Part shown: piece by piece, positions 27,101 to 36,945 of the stretch | Numbering within the stretch: the stretch's first letter is position 1 | Layout: the number at the start of each line of letters is the position of its first letter | DNA from: Xaviernesmea oryzae | GTDB taxonomy: Bacteria > Pseudomonadota > Alphaproteobacteria > Rhizobiales > Rhizobiaceae | Assembly: GCF_900109605.1 (NCBI RefSeq) | Contig: NZ_FOAM01000004.1 | Location: forward strand, 307,642-371,641 | DNA length: 64,000 nt | Direction: 5' to 3' | The notes under the pieces: model-generated | Told to the model about the DNA's origin: nothing | Seen by the model: only the letters and a program-made list of their open reading frames with translations | The model's database searches: none | Program-made: the position numbers and the translations under genes

Positions 27101-27415
27101 TCAGGCCAGCGATGTCCGCGGCCGCGGACGAACATAGCCAGCCATCCAGAACAAAAGGGACAGGCCGAGAAAGATCACGGTGGCCGGCTGCATCAGCGCC
27201 ATGCGCAGCATCGGATCGACAAAGGCCATGTCAGGATGCGGCCTTTCCAAGGCCTGCACCAGCGACAGGCCCGTATTGCCGAAACCTGCAAGCGCCTCGG
27301 ACAGCGGCATGAAAACCGGAGCGGCCGCAGCCACGGACTGCAACGCATCGACCGTTGCCAGCACGACGGCAAGCACCAGGGCCAGGAAACTCATCACGCG
27401 CATCAAGAACCGCAT
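27101..27415 (-). CDS. Small conserved membrane protein, 104 aa
   Basis: A probable inner-membrane protein of unknown function. A hydrophobic helix spans about residues 5-25 (MSFLALVLAVVLATVDALQS) and a second about 75-95 (PATVIFLGLSLLFWMAGYV), with a short basic C-terminus (RPRPRTS). Rhizobial homologues of this pattern are often labelled 'PetM family cytochrome b6f subunit 7', a doubtful transfer. The start at 27415 has a strong GGAGGGAGAGG upstream, which rules out the longer frame to 27496. Confidence 0.72.
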   Translation of the reverse strand: MRFLMRVMSFLALVLAVVLATVDALQSVAAAAPVFMPLSEALAGFGNTGLSLVQALERPHPDMAFVDPMLRMALMQPATVIFLGLSLLFWMAGYVRPRPRTSLA

Positions 27416-27775
27416 CGCCCTCTCCCTCCCATGCTCCTCACGCGACCGTGGCTCCGCGTCTGCCTGCCGGCCATGGCCAGGCAAAAGGGAGGCCATCGAG
27501 GCTTCTTCTTGCCGCTTCGCCGCCCGGCTCCATTTCCAGGAACCTGCGACCTTCAGCTGCGGCCTCGTCTGTCACCGCTTCAACATAGGCGCGCTCTGCG
27601 GATGCGACAATCCGCTCCAAAGGCGCATGAGATCAAAGAGTTCAAAAACTTGTCACGAAGCGGTTGATCTCGTGAACACGATCGGTATATATCCGCCCGT
27701 CCGCCGGGAAACCGGCCGAACCGGCCCCTCAACAGGCTGGCCTCGCCGCTCAAACCACGGCCAGGACGACAGGAC
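27416..27775. other. Intergenic region upstream of tRNA-Ser
   Basis: About 360 bp between the leftward membrane-protein gene and tRNA-Ser. It holds a candidate promoter with an internal palindrome (27664-27691). No gene seen. Confidence 0.45.
27664..27691 (+). promoter_or_regulatory. Candidate promoter with spacer palindrome, upstream of tRNA-Ser
   Basis: TTGATC (27664-27669) and TATATA (27686-27691) are separated by 16 nt, a reasonable sigma-70-like pair. The spacer contains the palindrome TCGTGAACACGA. The tRNA begins about 85 nt after the -10 box, which is far for a tRNA leader, so the assignment is uncertain. Confidence 0.35.
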
Positions 27776-27865
27776 GGACAGGTGGCCGAGTGGTTTAAGG
27801 CGCACGCCTGGAACGCGTGTGTACGTGAAAGCGTACCGAGGGTTCGAATCCCTCTCTGTCCGCCA
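27776..27865 (+). tRNA. tRNA-Ser, anticodon GGA
   Basis: A 90-nt type II tRNA with encoded GCCA end. The acceptor stem GGACAGG pairs with TCTGTCC (one G-T pair). The D arm begins GCCGAGTGG, the anticodon stem-loop CACGCCTGGAACGCGTG has anticodon GGA, the long variable arm TGTACGTGAAAGCGTACC is typical of serine tRNAs, and the T arm has GGTTCGAATCC. No duplicate of its 3' end was seen nearby, so there is no sign of an integrated element. Confidence 0.97.
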
Positions 27866-27997
27866 TTTATGTTTGGGCTTCCGCTCGTTTTTTCAAAATG
27901 CCCAATGCTACACTGCATTCCTTCTGCAGACGCAATCACCATCGCGCCGGCAATCTGATCGGGCTCAAGCAGTCCTGACGATGGAGTGCGGCCCCTC

Positions 27998-28861
27998 TTA
28001 AGCCTCCCGACTCAGTCCCACCAAATTCCCTGTGACATGCGTGCGTGTCTGGCCGCCGATCCAGATATGGCCATCTTGTTCACGCTGGATATGGACGCGC
28101 CCGGAACGGCCGAGCCGGGTGCCTTGGGCCGCGATGTAGGCGTGCTCCGTCACGCCGGTTTCGAACAGCCATTGCGCCAGCGATGCGTTGAGGCTTCCGG
28201 TCACGGGATCTTCAAGCGTCGTGCCGGAAGGGTCGCTGAAAAAGGCGCGCACTTCGAAATCCGTCTCCGCGCCACACGCTTGTGGGCCGATGACGCCGAT
28301 GTCCATATGGCGCGGCCAGCTGCGCGCCGGTTCGAGCGCGAGCACGCGGTCGGCGGAGGCGAGACGGATGCCGAGCCATCCGGGGCCGTTGTCACACCAT
28401 GCCGCTGCGACGACCTCCTCGGCATCGAGCCCGAGAAAGCGGCATGCTTCGTCCAGCTCTTCGGCTGTGGGCGCACCTGAGCGAATGCGTGGGGGTGCGG
28501 CGAAAGCGAGCTGATCGGGGCCGCGCCGAAGGCGGATCAATCCTGCCCCGCATTCCTGGACGATCTCCGTGTGGTCTTTTGCAATACCGCCATGCTCCAG
28601 CCAGGCATGGCAGGTGCCCAGCGTCGGGTGTCCGGCGAAGGGAAGCTCTTGATCGAGGGTGAAGATCCGCACACGATAATCGGCCTGCGGATGAGTGGGA
28701 GGCAGCAGAAACGTCGTTTCTGATAGGTTGAACCAGCGCGTCAGGCGCAGCATCTCCTCGGCCTCAAGCCCTTCGGCACCGGTAATGACGGCCAGAGGAT
28801 TGCCCGAGAACGCACCCGAACCGAAAACATCGACCATATGAACGCATAGGGCCAAAATCAT
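27998..28861 (-). CDS. PhzF family isomerase/epimerase-like protein, 287 aa
   Basis: Member of the PhzF fold, related to diaminopimelate epimerase; substrate unknown. Features are the N-terminal [30 protein letters not shown] with the conserved Glu, [20 protein letters not shown], and the C-terminal [15 protein letters not shown] that closes the pseudo-symmetric active site. The ATG at 28861 has AAAGGA only 1-2 nt upstream; a TTG two codons in would be better spaced, so the first residues are uncertain. No neighbouring pathway gene indicates its role. Confidence 0.88.
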   Translation of the reverse strand: MILALCVHMVDVFGSGAFSGNPLAVITGAEGLEAEEMLRLTRWFNLSETTFLLPPTHPQADYRVRIFTLDQELPFAGHPTLGTCHAWLEHGGIAKDHTEIVQECGAGLIRLRRGPDQLAFAAPPRIRSGAPTAEELDEACRFLGLDAEEVVAAAWCDNGPGWLGIRLASADRVLALEPARSWPRHMDIGVIGPQACGAETDFEVRAFFSDPSGTTLEDPVTGSLNASLAQWLFETGVTEHAYIAAQGTRLGRSGRVHIQREQDGHIWIGGQTRTHVTGNLVGLSREA

Positions 28862-29354
28862 ATCCTTTCTGCAACGAGCAGCACGTATCCGTACTGGCTC
28901 TTGTCGCCAGCATAGATCCAGGCCAGCCTATTGATCACCGAAACATTGTCCTCAGAGACATGTGCGGGAGCGGGCGACCCTTGTGCATGCGCAAACCTTG
29001 TCAGCGTCCGTCGTCATCGGCGCATATGTCCCGCTCGTGATGCTTGCGGATATGCTCGGCAAAATGCCACTATTCGTCGCCGCATCTCGCCGAGGATCAA
29101 TTTTGGCAAGAAAAGCCTGATGAAACGGTGCGTTGTGGCGGCTCGGTCACTTCCTATTGCGCAAGTCATAGGCTATTTTGCAGCGCAATAAGCAGCCTGG
29201 CTGTCTTAGGGGATACAGACGCGTCATCAAGGGAAGCCTGCCGTTGCGCTGATCAAGAGATGAACTCTTGCAGACAGACTGCGGATAGGCGCATTTCGGC
29301 AACACATGCGGATGGCGTTGAGGCAAGAAACCAATTTGGGCAGGGAGGCCGGCA
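28862..29354. other. Intergenic region at the left edge of the exopolysaccharide locus
   Basis: About 490 bp with no supported gene. It contains a near-consensus copy of the recurring locus motif (29179-29190) ahead of the acyltransferase gene. It is the boundary between the housekeeping part and the polysaccharide part. Confidence 0.5.
29179..29190 (+). promoter_or_regulatory. Exopolysaccharide-locus motif, copy 1 (11/12)
   Basis: TGCAGCGCAATA, one mismatch to TGCAnYGCAACA. With the preceding T it forms the inverted repeat TTGC-AGC-GCAA. It lies 164 nt before the acyltransferase start at 29355. Confidence 0.45.
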
Positions 29355-30434
29355 ATGACTGCCAGCGACGCGACCATCTTCAAGGCATCCACCACCAGGC
29401 GAGAGCTGGTGTCGATCCAGTATCTGCGTGCGGTGGCCGCGCTGTCCGTTCTGATAACCCATACTTTGCAATGGCCGCTGCCGGAGGAAAACTGGTTTCT
29501 CCTGAAGACCGGGCGCTTCGGTGTCGATATCTTCTTCGTCATCAGCGGATTCATCATCACGGTCATTGCCGGGCGCGGACGTTTCGATCCTCTCCGCTTT
29601 GCCAGCAGGCGTATCATGCGCATCATCCCGCCTTATTGGGCCGCAACCCTGCTCGTCACGGTGCTGGCTCTGGCGATGCCCAACCAGTTCCGCACGACGG
29701 TTCCCGACGTCGAAAGCTTCATCAAGTCGCTGCTCTTCATCCCTTCGCAGGACCCGAAGGCGCCGCTGCTCAATCTTGGCTGGACGCTGAATTACGAAGC
29801 CTTCTTCTACGCGCTGTTCGCCTGCTCGTTCTTCCTGACCTCTGGCTGGCGCACCGTGGCGCATGTCGTGATCCTCGGCGGGCTGATGCTGCTTGGCAAT
29901 GCTCATGAGTTCGGTTTCGTCGCCGGCTTCTATACCAGCGGCAGCCTGATGGGCTTCATCTTTGGCACGCTGGTGGCGCAAGCCTATCTCCATGGCTTGA
30001 TTCAGCATGTGCGCGGCCCGGTCGCGCTGCTGCTGGCCATTCTCGCGCTTGTTCTTTGCCCGCTTTATTACTGGCTGCCGTGGGAAAGCATCGTCAAGGC
30101 GCCGCTTTATGTTCACTTCATCCTGTCCTTGATGAGCAGTCTGGTGGTGACGCTGTTCCTCGGCCTTGAACTGCAAGACAGGCTGCCGACCGTCGCGCCG
30201 ATGAAGCTGCTGGGCGACGCGTCCTATTCCATCTATCTCTTCCATCTGTTCCCGCTGGGCGCATATTGGGCCGTCGGCAAGCGTGTCTTCGATGTGACGA
30301 GTGTGGCGATCTACCTTCCGCTGGCGCTGATCGGCATCGCGGTGACCCTGACCTTCGGCCTTTTGTGCTATTTCGTCTTCGAAAAGCCCTTCCTTGATCT
30401 CTACAAACGGCGCCGCGCACCCGTTCCCGCCTGA
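29355..30434 (+). CDS. Acyltransferase family 3 membrane protein (polysaccharide O-acyltransferase), 359 aa
   Basis: An integral membrane protein that probably O-acetylates a polysaccharide or its lipid-linked repeat unit. About ten hydrophobic segments are visible. Family-3 motifs: IQYLRAVAALSVLITHT (conserved Arg25, His36), GVDIFFVISGFIIT, RRIMRIIPPYW and a late SYSIYLFHLFPL. It resembles ExoZ-type transferases in length. GGGAGG lies 7 nt before the ATG. The stand-alone SGNH hydrolase gene follows 264 bp downstream on the same strand. Confidence 0.88.
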   Translation: MTASDATIFKASTTRRELVSIQYLRAVAALSVLITHTLQWPLPEENWFLLKTGRFGVDIFFVISGFIITVIAGRGRFDPLRFASRRIMRIIPPYWAATLLVTVLALAMPNQFRTTVPDVESFIKSLLFIPSQDPKAPLLNLGWTLNYEAFFYALFACSFFLTSGWRTVAHVVILGGLMLLGNAHEFGFVAGFYTSGSLMGFIFGTLVAQAYLHGLIQHVRGPVALLLAILALVLCPLYYWLPWESIVKAPLYVHFILSLMSSLVVTLFLGLELQDRLPTVAPMKLLGDASYSIYLFHLFPLGAYWAVGKRVFDVTSVAIYLPLALIGIAVTLTFGLLCYFVFEKPFLDLYKRRRAPVPA

Positions 30435-30698
30435 GCCGCGCCACATTCGGCGTGAAAGATCATGGTCGGCGGCGTCTAGAGCGTGTGCGGTGGTCCTTTG
30501 ATCATCGGACATGCTCAAGGGGCAGCGGTCTCTTGGCTTGACTTGCCTGCAGGATGCCGCGCCAGCCGGGCCCACCGCCCGGCTGAACGTTACCCGGATG
30601 CCGCCTTTGTACGGCTCCGGCCGGATGCAGGCGGTGTCGCGCCGATTTCGATCCCGCGCTGGCACGGCTCGACCGATATCAGACAATAGGAGAACAGG

Positions 30699-31859
30699 AT
30701 GCGGCGTCGCGATCTCTTGGCTTTGACCGGAGGCCTTCTGGCAGCAAGCAGCGTTCTGGCGGCCGATAGCGGCACGCTGGCAGACCGCGCCAAGCGTAGC
30801 GCTGTGTCCGCGGGCGATCCGGCGCGGTTCCGCAAGCTGTTCGAAAAGGCCGAGCGCGGAGAGGAGATCGTCCTCGGCGTCATCGGCGGCTCGATCTCCA
30901 CGGGATCGCTCGCCAGCAAGCCGGGTGAACGCGGCTATTTCGCCCTGGTCTGCGACTGGTGGCAGAAACAATTTCCGCAGGCGCGGATCAAACGGGTGAA
31001 TGCTGCCGTGGCCGGTACCGGCTCACTTTTCGGCGTCTTGCGGGTGGAACAGGACCTGCTGGCGCAGAAGCCCGACGCGGTCATCGTCGAATTCGCGGTC
31101 AATGATGCCTGGACGGACCAGGACCCGTTCGAAAGCCTCGTGCGGCGCCTGCTGGCCGCCTCGCCTGATCTCGCGGTCATGCTTTTGTTCATGAGCTATG
31201 ACAACGGCCATAACGAACAGACCTGGCAGCAGGCGGTGGGCAAGCACTACGGCCTGCCCATGGTCAGCTTCCGCGACGCCATATGGCCGGAAGTCAGCCG
31301 CGGGCTCATCAAGCCTTCCGATGTGCTGGTCGATATCGTCCACCCGAACGATCAGGGACATCAGATCACGGCCGATCTGGTCACGGCATCGCTTGAGGCG
31401 CTTCGGCACGCCCCGGCTGGCGCCGCGCAGGTCGGGGGGCAGCCGGCGCCGCTTGCGCCCACGCATTTCGAAAAGGCCCGATGGATCGACGCCCAGGCGC
31501 TTCAGCCGACAGCACGGAAGGGCTGGGAACTCGTCAAGAATAACAACCTCAACCCCATCCTGCTGGGCCACATGGCGTGGCGCGCCGCGCAGCCGGACGC
31601 GTCCGCGCTCACGCTCGACTGGGAGGGGACGGGTCTCGTGGCGATGATGATGTTGGCCAATGACGATCCGGCCGAAGTGAGTCTCGTGATCGATGAGCGC
31701 CCCAAAGTCAGCGTCACGCTCAGGACGCAACCGCGCCGCAATATCGTGAGTGCAGGTCTGGAGCTGCCACGCGGCCGGCACCGCTTCAGCCTCAGCCGCG
31801 CCAACAACGCGCCCGGCACTCCGGCCTTCGGCCTCTTCGGGATCGGCGTCCTTCCGTAA
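30699..31859 (+). CDS. Secreted SGNH/GDSL hydrolase family protein, 386 aa
   Basis: Probably an esterase or acyl-transfer partner acting on polysaccharide O-acyl groups outside the cytoplasm. The N-terminus MRRRDLLALTGGLLAASSVLAA looks like a Tat signal peptide. SGNH blocks are intact: IGGSIS (nucleophile S65), the glycine in AVAGTGS, EFAVND (N135) and DIVHPND (D212, H215). The C-terminal 140 residues look like a beta-rich accessory domain. AATAGGAGAACAGG precedes the ATG. It follows the acyltransferase at 29355 and may complement it. Confidence 0.85.
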   Translation: MRRRDLLALTGGLLAASSVLAADSGTLADRAKRSAVSAGDPARFRKLFEKAERGEEIVLGVIGGSISTGSLASKPGERGYFALVCDWWQKQFPQARIKRVNAAVAGTGSLFGVLRVEQDLLAQKPDAVIVEFAVNDAWTDQDPFESLVRRLLAASPDLAVMLLFMSYDNGHNEQTWQQAVGKHYGLPMVSFRDAIWPEVSRGLIKPSDVLVDIVHPNDQGHQITADLVTASLEALRHAPAGAAQVGGQPAPLAPTHFEKARWIDAQALQPTARKGWELVKNNNLNPILLGHMAWRAAQPDASALTLDWEGTGLVAMMMLANDDPAEVSLVIDERPKVSVTLRTQPRRNIVSAGLELPRGRHRFSLSRANNAPGTPAFGLFGIGVLP

Positions 31860-32011
31860 CGATAACAAGCGACAGGGCCTCGTCGCTCGGTACGGAGCTG
31901 TCTGTGTAGCCTCCAGGGGCGGGACGCTCATATACGCCCATGCTCAAGGATAATGCCAAGCGCCGCTGCCTCCTTTTCGAAGCCAGCGGCGTGGGCTTGG
32001 CCTTATGGGCG

Positions 32012-32773
32012 TCAGCCGTTTTGCGCCTTGAGGTCGCCCGTGCGCGCGCAGATCAGGTAGAGCGCGACCGGGGTCGTGGAGAAATAGCGCCAGCCAAGCT
32101 TGCGCGGCTGGGTGAGCATGCGGTGGATCCATTCCATACCGCTGGCCTGCATCCATTGCGGTGCGCGGCTGTAATGCCCGGTGACATAGTTGAAGCAGCC
32201 GCCGCTCGTCACCAGCCAACCCTTGTTGATCCGGTGGCGGTTGCGCACGCAGAAGCTCTGCTCCTTCGGCTTGCCGAGACCGACCCAGACGATGTCTGCG
32301 CCCGACTCGTTGATGTCGCGGCAGACCGCCTCTTCTTCGCTCTCCGAGAAATAGCCGTCGCGAACGCCGACGATCTTGAGGCGGGGATAGAGCGCCTGCA
32401 TCTTGGCAGCGCAGGCCGTCACCACATCCTTGGTTCCACCCAGCAGGTAGAAGCTCTTGCCGCTGATTTCGGCGGCGCGGGCGCAATCGTGAAACAGGTC
32501 GGTCGTGGCGGTCCGCTCCGGGATCGGCGAACGGGTCAGCATGCGCGACGCAATAACCAAAGGCTGGCCATCGGCATGGATGACATCCGCCTTCAGCAGA
32601 TCTTCGCGATACGCCTTGTCGGAGGACGCCAGCGCCAGCCCATGACCGTTAATGTCAAAGAGCAGCTTCGCGCCTTGTTCCGTCGATGGAGCTTCCATCA
32701 TGGCAATCAGGTCTTGCGTGGATACGCAATCCGTCGGGATACCACCGATCAAAACACGATTGGTCTTCATCAT
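32012..32773 (-). CDS. WecG/TagA/CpsF family glycosyltransferase, 253 aa
   Basis: A GT26 enzyme that adds a sugar to a lipid-linked oligosaccharide at the cytoplasmic membrane face. Family motifs are present: a HADGQPLV block near residue 66, LLGGTKDVV, IVWVGLGKPKEQ and the conserved C-terminal block GGCFNYVTGHYSRAP then MEWIHRMLTQPRKLGWRY. The start at 32773 is preferred: GGAG lies 8 nt upstream, while the longer frame would need a TTG at 32779. Donor and acceptor sugars cannot be read from sequence. Confidence 0.9.
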   Translation of the reverse strand: MMKTNRVLIGGIPTDCVSTQDLIAMMEAPSTEQGAKLLFDINGHGLALASSDKAYREDLLKADVIHADGQPLVIASRMLTRSPIPERTATTDLFHDCARAAEISGKSFYLLGGTKDVVTACAAKMQALYPRLKIVGVRDGYFSESEEEAVCRDINESGADIVWVGLGKPKEQSFCVRNRHRINKGWLVTSGGCFNYVTGHYSRAPQWMQASGMEWIHRMLTQPRKLGWRYFSTTPVALYLICARTGDLKAQNG

Positions 32774-33012
32774 CGACAAAACTCCGCTGGCGGCGCGACC
32801 GACTGCGAGCCGACGCGCTTGTTCGTATTTCCTATCATACCGGCCCTCATCCGCATCTGCCTGACGCCTTGCAGTCGGATTATGACAACGACATGTCAGA
32901 GCCGGCTCGGCTCCTGCTACTCCCTGCGGCGCGAGGCGGCGCCGCAGGCTCGGTCACGGGGCAGCACGTCACCGAAGCGAAACGCCTCAGATGGTCCGCA
33001 CACCATCACTTA

Positions 33013-34176
33013 TCAATCCGATCCGAACAGATCGCGGGTGTAGACCTTGTCGCTGACATCACCGAGTTCCGGAGCGAAGCGGTTGGCGATGATGACATCG
33101 CAGGTCTTTTTGAACTCCTCCAAATCCTGCACGAGCGGGGAATTGAAGAAATGCGTGCCTTCGAAAGCCGGTTCGTGGATGACGATCTCCACGCCCTTCG
33201 CCTTGATCCGCTTCATGATCCCTTGGATCGAGGAGTCGCGGAAATTGTCCGAGCCGGCCTTCATCACCAAGCGATAGACGCCGACGCGCTTTGGCTGGCG
33301 GCGCAGAATGCTGTCTGCAATGAAGTCCTTGCGCGTGGTATTGGCGGTGACGATCGCGCTGATCAGCGATTGCGGCACATCCTGGTAGTTGGCGAGAAGC
33401 TGCTTGGTGTCCTTGGGCAGGCAATAGCCGCCATAGCCGAAGGAGGGATTGTTGTAATGCGTCCCGATGCGCGGATCGAGGCAGACGCCATCGACGATCT
33501 GGCGCGTGTTGAGGCCATGGCGCTCGGCATAGGTGTCGAGCTCGTTGAAATAGGCAACGCGCATGGCAAGATAGGTGTTCGAGAACAGCTTGATGGCCTC
33601 GGCCTCGCTGGAATCCGTCAAGAGGACCTGAACATCCTTCTTCACCGCGCCTTCGAGCAGCAGATCGGCAAAGACCTGCGCACGGTCGGAGCGCTCGCCG
33701 ACGACGATGCGCGAGGGGTGGAGGTTATCGTACAGCGCCTTGCCTTCCCGCAGGAATTCCGGCGAGAAGATGATGTTGTCCTTGCCAAGCGAGGCACGGA
33801 GCTTCTGCGTGTAGCCAACGGGAATGGTCGACTTGATCACGACAACGCTGTTCGGGCTGACGGCGAAGACATCGTTGATGGCCGCCTCGACCGAACGCGT
33901 ATCGAAGTGATTCGTGTCGGGATCGTAGTTGGTCGGCGTGGCGATGATGACGTAATCAGCATTCTGGTAGGCGTCGGTCTTGTCGACGGCGGCGCGGAAG
34001 TTCAGGCCGCGCTGCAGGAAATCGGAGACTTCAGGATCGACGATCGGCGAGGCACCCGCATTGATCTTGGCCACTTTTTCGGCATTGGTATCAAAGGCCA
34101 CGACTTCATGATGCTGTGCCAGCAGCATGGCGTTCGAAATCCCGACATAGCCGAGACCGGCAACTGCTATCTTCAT
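33013..34176 (-). CDS. ugd: UDP-glucose 6-dehydrogenase, 387 aa
   Basis: Oxidises UDP-glucose to UDP-glucuronate with two NAD+. [19 protein letters not shown] is the NAD-binding Rossmann start. [29 protein letters not shown] and [10 protein letters not shown] with the catalytic cysteine (C252) are the family signatures. The length matches the short E. coli-type enzyme. UDP-glucuronate is the substrate of the decarboxylase at 44006, so together they would supply UDP-xylose. A copy of the locus motif lies 136 nt upstream. Confidence 0.95.
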   Translation of the reverse strand: MKIAVAGLGYVGISNAMLLAQHHEVVAFDTNAEKVAKINAGASPIVDPEVSDFLQRGLNFRAAVDKTDAYQNADYVIIATPTNYDPDTNHFDTRSVEAAINDVFAVSPNSVVVIKSTIPVGYTQKLRASLGKDNIIFSPEFLREGKALYDNLHPSRIVVGERSDRAQVFADLLLEGAVKKDVQVLLTDSSEAEAIKLFSNTYLAMRVAYFNELDTYAERHGLNTRQIVDGVCLDPRIGTHYNNPSFGYGGYCLPKDTKQLLANYQDVPQSLISAIVTANTTRKDFIADSILRRQPKRVGVYRLVMKAGSDNFRDSSIQGIMKRIKAKGVEIVIHEPAFEGTHFFNSPLVQDLEEFKKTCDVIIANRFAPELGDVSDKVYTRDLFGSD

Positions 34177-34668
34177 CCTCTTATCGCTCTTTCAGACGGG
34201 GTCGTCACTCTTTACAAGGCGCGTCCCCATCTGCGCATCCTTGCCGCTACACGTGCGTCTCAGGCGAATAGCCGGGCCGACAGACCAATCATCGTGGGCG
34301 ACCCGGAATTTGTGCATCGCAACATTACATGGTTACGGATTGGTTCGCAATCCAGACCGACACCGACCATATCCGCTGCGAACACTATGTAAGAAAAAAT
34401 TCACAATATGCGAACATACATGGCAATAGGCCGCCCGGGCGGCTCGCAGCGATTCAGAATGATCCTGTTTTGGTCGGCGCGAACTTGCCTCATGCCGTGA
34501 GCGAACGAGCTTTGACAACCGACAGTCTTGTTTGTTCCGTACCACCCTCGAAAACCAGCCGGCGGGATGGCATTAGACTTGCCCGGCCTAGAACGGCCGG
34601 GACGTTGTCTTAAAGAGAGCGCCTGTATTTGACACTCCGACCCATCAGTGAGCGGAGCGTCAAGAGCC
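34177..34668. other. Intergenic region between ugd and the tyrosine autokinase gene
   Basis: About 490 bp, AT-richer than its neighbours around 34320-34430. It contains an exact locus-motif copy (34313-34324) and a small GC hairpin (CCCGGCC 34582-34588 / GGCCGGG 34595-34601) that may end the leftward autokinase transcript. No gene is supported. Confidence 0.5.
34313..34324 (+). promoter_or_regulatory. Exopolysaccharide-locus motif, copy 2 (12/12)
   Basis: TGCATCGCAACA, exact match to TGCAnYGCAACA. It lies 136 nt upstream of ugd, in the orientation opposite to the gene. Confidence 0.55.
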
Positions 34669-36945
34669 CTATTTGTCGTCGGTATAATAGGTGTTGTACC
34701 GGCTGTTCTGATAGAAGCCATCGTCCTGGTGCATGTACAGGCCCTGCTTGCGCAGATCGACCTTGTTCAGGACTACGCCCGCACACTTGCGCATAACTTC
34801 CGGATTACTCTGCATCGCCGTACGCACCACACGACGTGCGGTCTGCCCCCACTCGATCACCATCACGAAGCAGCCGATCTTGCTGCTGATAGCGCGCGCA
34901 TCGACCACCGGACCGAGCGGCGGAAGGTCCAGGATGATGTAGTCATAGACCTTGGACAGATGTGTCAGCAGCTCGTCCATCGACTCCGACGACAGCAGCT
35001 CGGCCGAGAAGGGGATGCGATGCTTCGACACGGCAGGCAGGAAGTTCAGCGAGGTTTCCGGATCGGTCAGGACCACATCACGGAAGGGCGCATTTTCCCG
35101 CAGAACCTCGAAAATTCCGTTCTGTGCATGCCGCCCGATGGCGCGCGTGGCACCGGGATTGCGCAAGTCCGCATCGATAATCAGCGTCCGCGCACCCTGC
35201 TTGGCGAGATATTGGGCAAAGTTCACGGCGACGGTCGATTTCCCTTCGCCAGGCAGAACGGACACGATGCCGACGATCTTGCCGCCCTGGCCTTTGGCCA
35301 TGAAGTCGACCGCGATCTTGGCGGCGCGGATCGTCTCGGTGAAGGACGAGAAGGGCTTGTCGATCGCGAAGCGGTCGATCGACGAGTGATTGATGATGGC
35401 GTTGCGCGCCGTCGGCTCATCACGCGATTGCCGCAGAGGCTCGTCCTCGACACGCGGGATCTGGCCGAGGAACTCGACGTCGAGCGTCTCGCGAACCTGT
35501 TCGCCGGTCCGGAAGAAGCGCTCGCCCACCTCGCGAACGGCACCGACCATGGCACCAAGGCCACAACCGAGCACCAGCGCCAGGATCATGATGATCGGCT
35601 TCTTCGGATAGCTGGCCAGCTGGGGAACGTCCGCACGATTGACCACACGGGCCTCCGTCACGGGGAAGCTCTCGCGCTGCGTCGACTCCTGAAAGCGCTG
35701 CAGATAGGTCTCGTACAGCGTCTTGTAGGCGCTGGCCGTCCGATCCAGCTCGCGCAGCTGCACGAGGTCGTCATTGGCAAGCGCGGACTTCGAGGTCGCA
35801 GTGGTGACCTGCTGCTCGAGCGCGCGCTGGCGGGCAAGCGCGATCTCGTAGTTCGACTTGTAGGTCTGGGCGATACGGCCCAGCTCCTCGAACATGACGC
35901 GCTCATATTCCTTCATCTGGTCGCGCAGACGCACAGCCTGATAATGGTTTTCGCCGTAGCGGTTGGAAATCTCGGCCTCGCGCCGCGATGCATCGAGATA
36001 TTCCTGTTGCAGCTTGTTGATGACGTCGCTGTCGAGCGTCGCGCGCACGGCTGCGTTGACCTCATGGCCGTCAACGATTGCCTGGATCTCACGATACTTG
36101 GCTTGCGCGCCGGCCGTTTCGTTCTGCGCCTCGATCAGCTTGCTGTTGATCTGCGTCAGCTGCTGGTCGCTGACCAGCTCGCCGCCACTGGCGATCAAGC
36201 CCTTGTCAGCCCTGAATTTCTGGACGGCCAGATCGCTCTGCAGCGACTGTTCGCGCAGATCGTTGATGCGGGACAGAAGCCAGTCACCGGCCCGGCGCGT
36301 CGATTCCAGCTTGGAGGTGAACTGATCGTCGAGATAGGCGTCGACGACCGCATTGGCGATCTTGGCGGACAGCTCAGGCGAGGTGGAGGTGTAATCGACG
36401 CCGAGCAGCAGGGTGCGACCGACACGGCTGGCATTCAAATTGTTGAGCAGCAGATCGGCAGCATTCTGCTTCTGCACGTCGAGCGTCAGCTCTTCCTGAT
36501 TACCAGGCTTCACCAGCGAGCGCACATAAGCCTTGGCGGCAGCGATGCCCTTCTTCAGAGCAGAGTCGTTTTCACCGTTGAAGTCTGGATCATTGAGAAG
36601 ATCGAGCTTGTCGACGACGACCTTGGCGATGCGCTCGGATTTGAGGATTTCGACTTCGCTCAAAATCGTCGCATCGTCGTCCTTCAGGCCCATCAGCATG
36701 TTCTGATTGCCATTCGACAGGATCTGATTGCTGATCTGCTGGTTGTTCGCGTCGATGATCAAGGTCGCGGATGCGGTGTAGCGCGGCGTTGCCGTGAAGG
36801 CGAAGACAGCCCCGAGCACCAGCGCGACGAAGCCGGCAATCGCCACGATCTTCCACTGACGGCGGATGATGGCTCTGATCTGGCTGAAATCGATGGCCGT
36901 TTCCGTGGAGCTCGGCAAGAACTCGCTTATCTGAACTTTTTCCAC
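34669..36945 (-). CDS. Wzc/ExoP-like polysaccharide co-polymerase with tyrosine autokinase, 758 aa
   Basis: Inner-membrane protein that sets polymer length and drives export with a Wza-like channel. Order: a cytoplasmic start, first membrane helix (about 32-52), Wzz domain with a long periplasmic coiled coil, a second helix near 455-475 preceded by the proline-rich SYPKKP, and a cytoplasmic BY-kinase domain. Walker A is SVLPGEGKST (from residue 562), Walker A' TLIIDADLRNPG, Walker B YIILDLPP. The tail carries several tyrosines (YMHQDDGFYQNSRYNTYY), the expected autophosphorylation cluster. A locus-motif copy lies 66 nt upstream. Confidence 0.93.
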   Translation of the reverse strand: MEKVQISEFLPSSTETAIDFSQIRAIIRRQWKIVAIAGFVALVLGAVFAFTATPRYTASATLIIDANNQQISNQILSNGNQNMLMGLKDDDATILSEVEILKSERIAKVVVDKLDLLNDPDFNGENDSALKKGIAAAKAYVRSLVKPGNQEELTLDVQKQNAADLLLNNLNASRVGRTLLLGVDYTSTSPELSAKIANAVVDAYLDDQFTSKLESTRRAGDWLLSRINDLREQSLQSDLAVQKFRADKGLIASGGELVSDQQLTQINSKLIEAQNETAGAQAKYREIQAIVDGHEVNAAVRATLDSDVINKLQQEYLDASRREAEISNRYGENHYQAVRLRDQMKEYERVMFEELGRIAQTYKSNYEIALARQRALEQQVTTATSKSALANDDLVQLRELDRTASAYKTLYETYLQRFQESTQRESFPVTEARVVNRADVPQLASYPKKPIIMILALVLGCGLGAMVGAVREVGERFFRTGEQVRETLDVEFLGQIPRVEDEPLRQSRDEPTARNAIINHSSIDRFAIDKPFSSFTETIRAAKIAVDFMAKGQGGKIVGIVSVLPGEGKSTVAVNFAQYLAKQGARTLIIDADLRNPGATRAIGRHAQNGIFEVLRENAPFRDVVLTDPETSLNFLPAVSKHRIPFSAELLSSESMDELLTHLSKVYDYIILDLPPLGPVVDARAISSKIGCFVMVIEWGQTARRVVRTAMQSNPEVMRKCAGVVLNKVDLRKQGLYMHQDDGFYQNSRYNTYYTDDK

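Noticed and set aside
27776..27865. tRNA-Ser as an integration site for a mobile element
   Set aside because: No repeat of the tRNA 3' end, integrase or phage gene was seen downstream; the flank is an ordinary PhzF-family gene.
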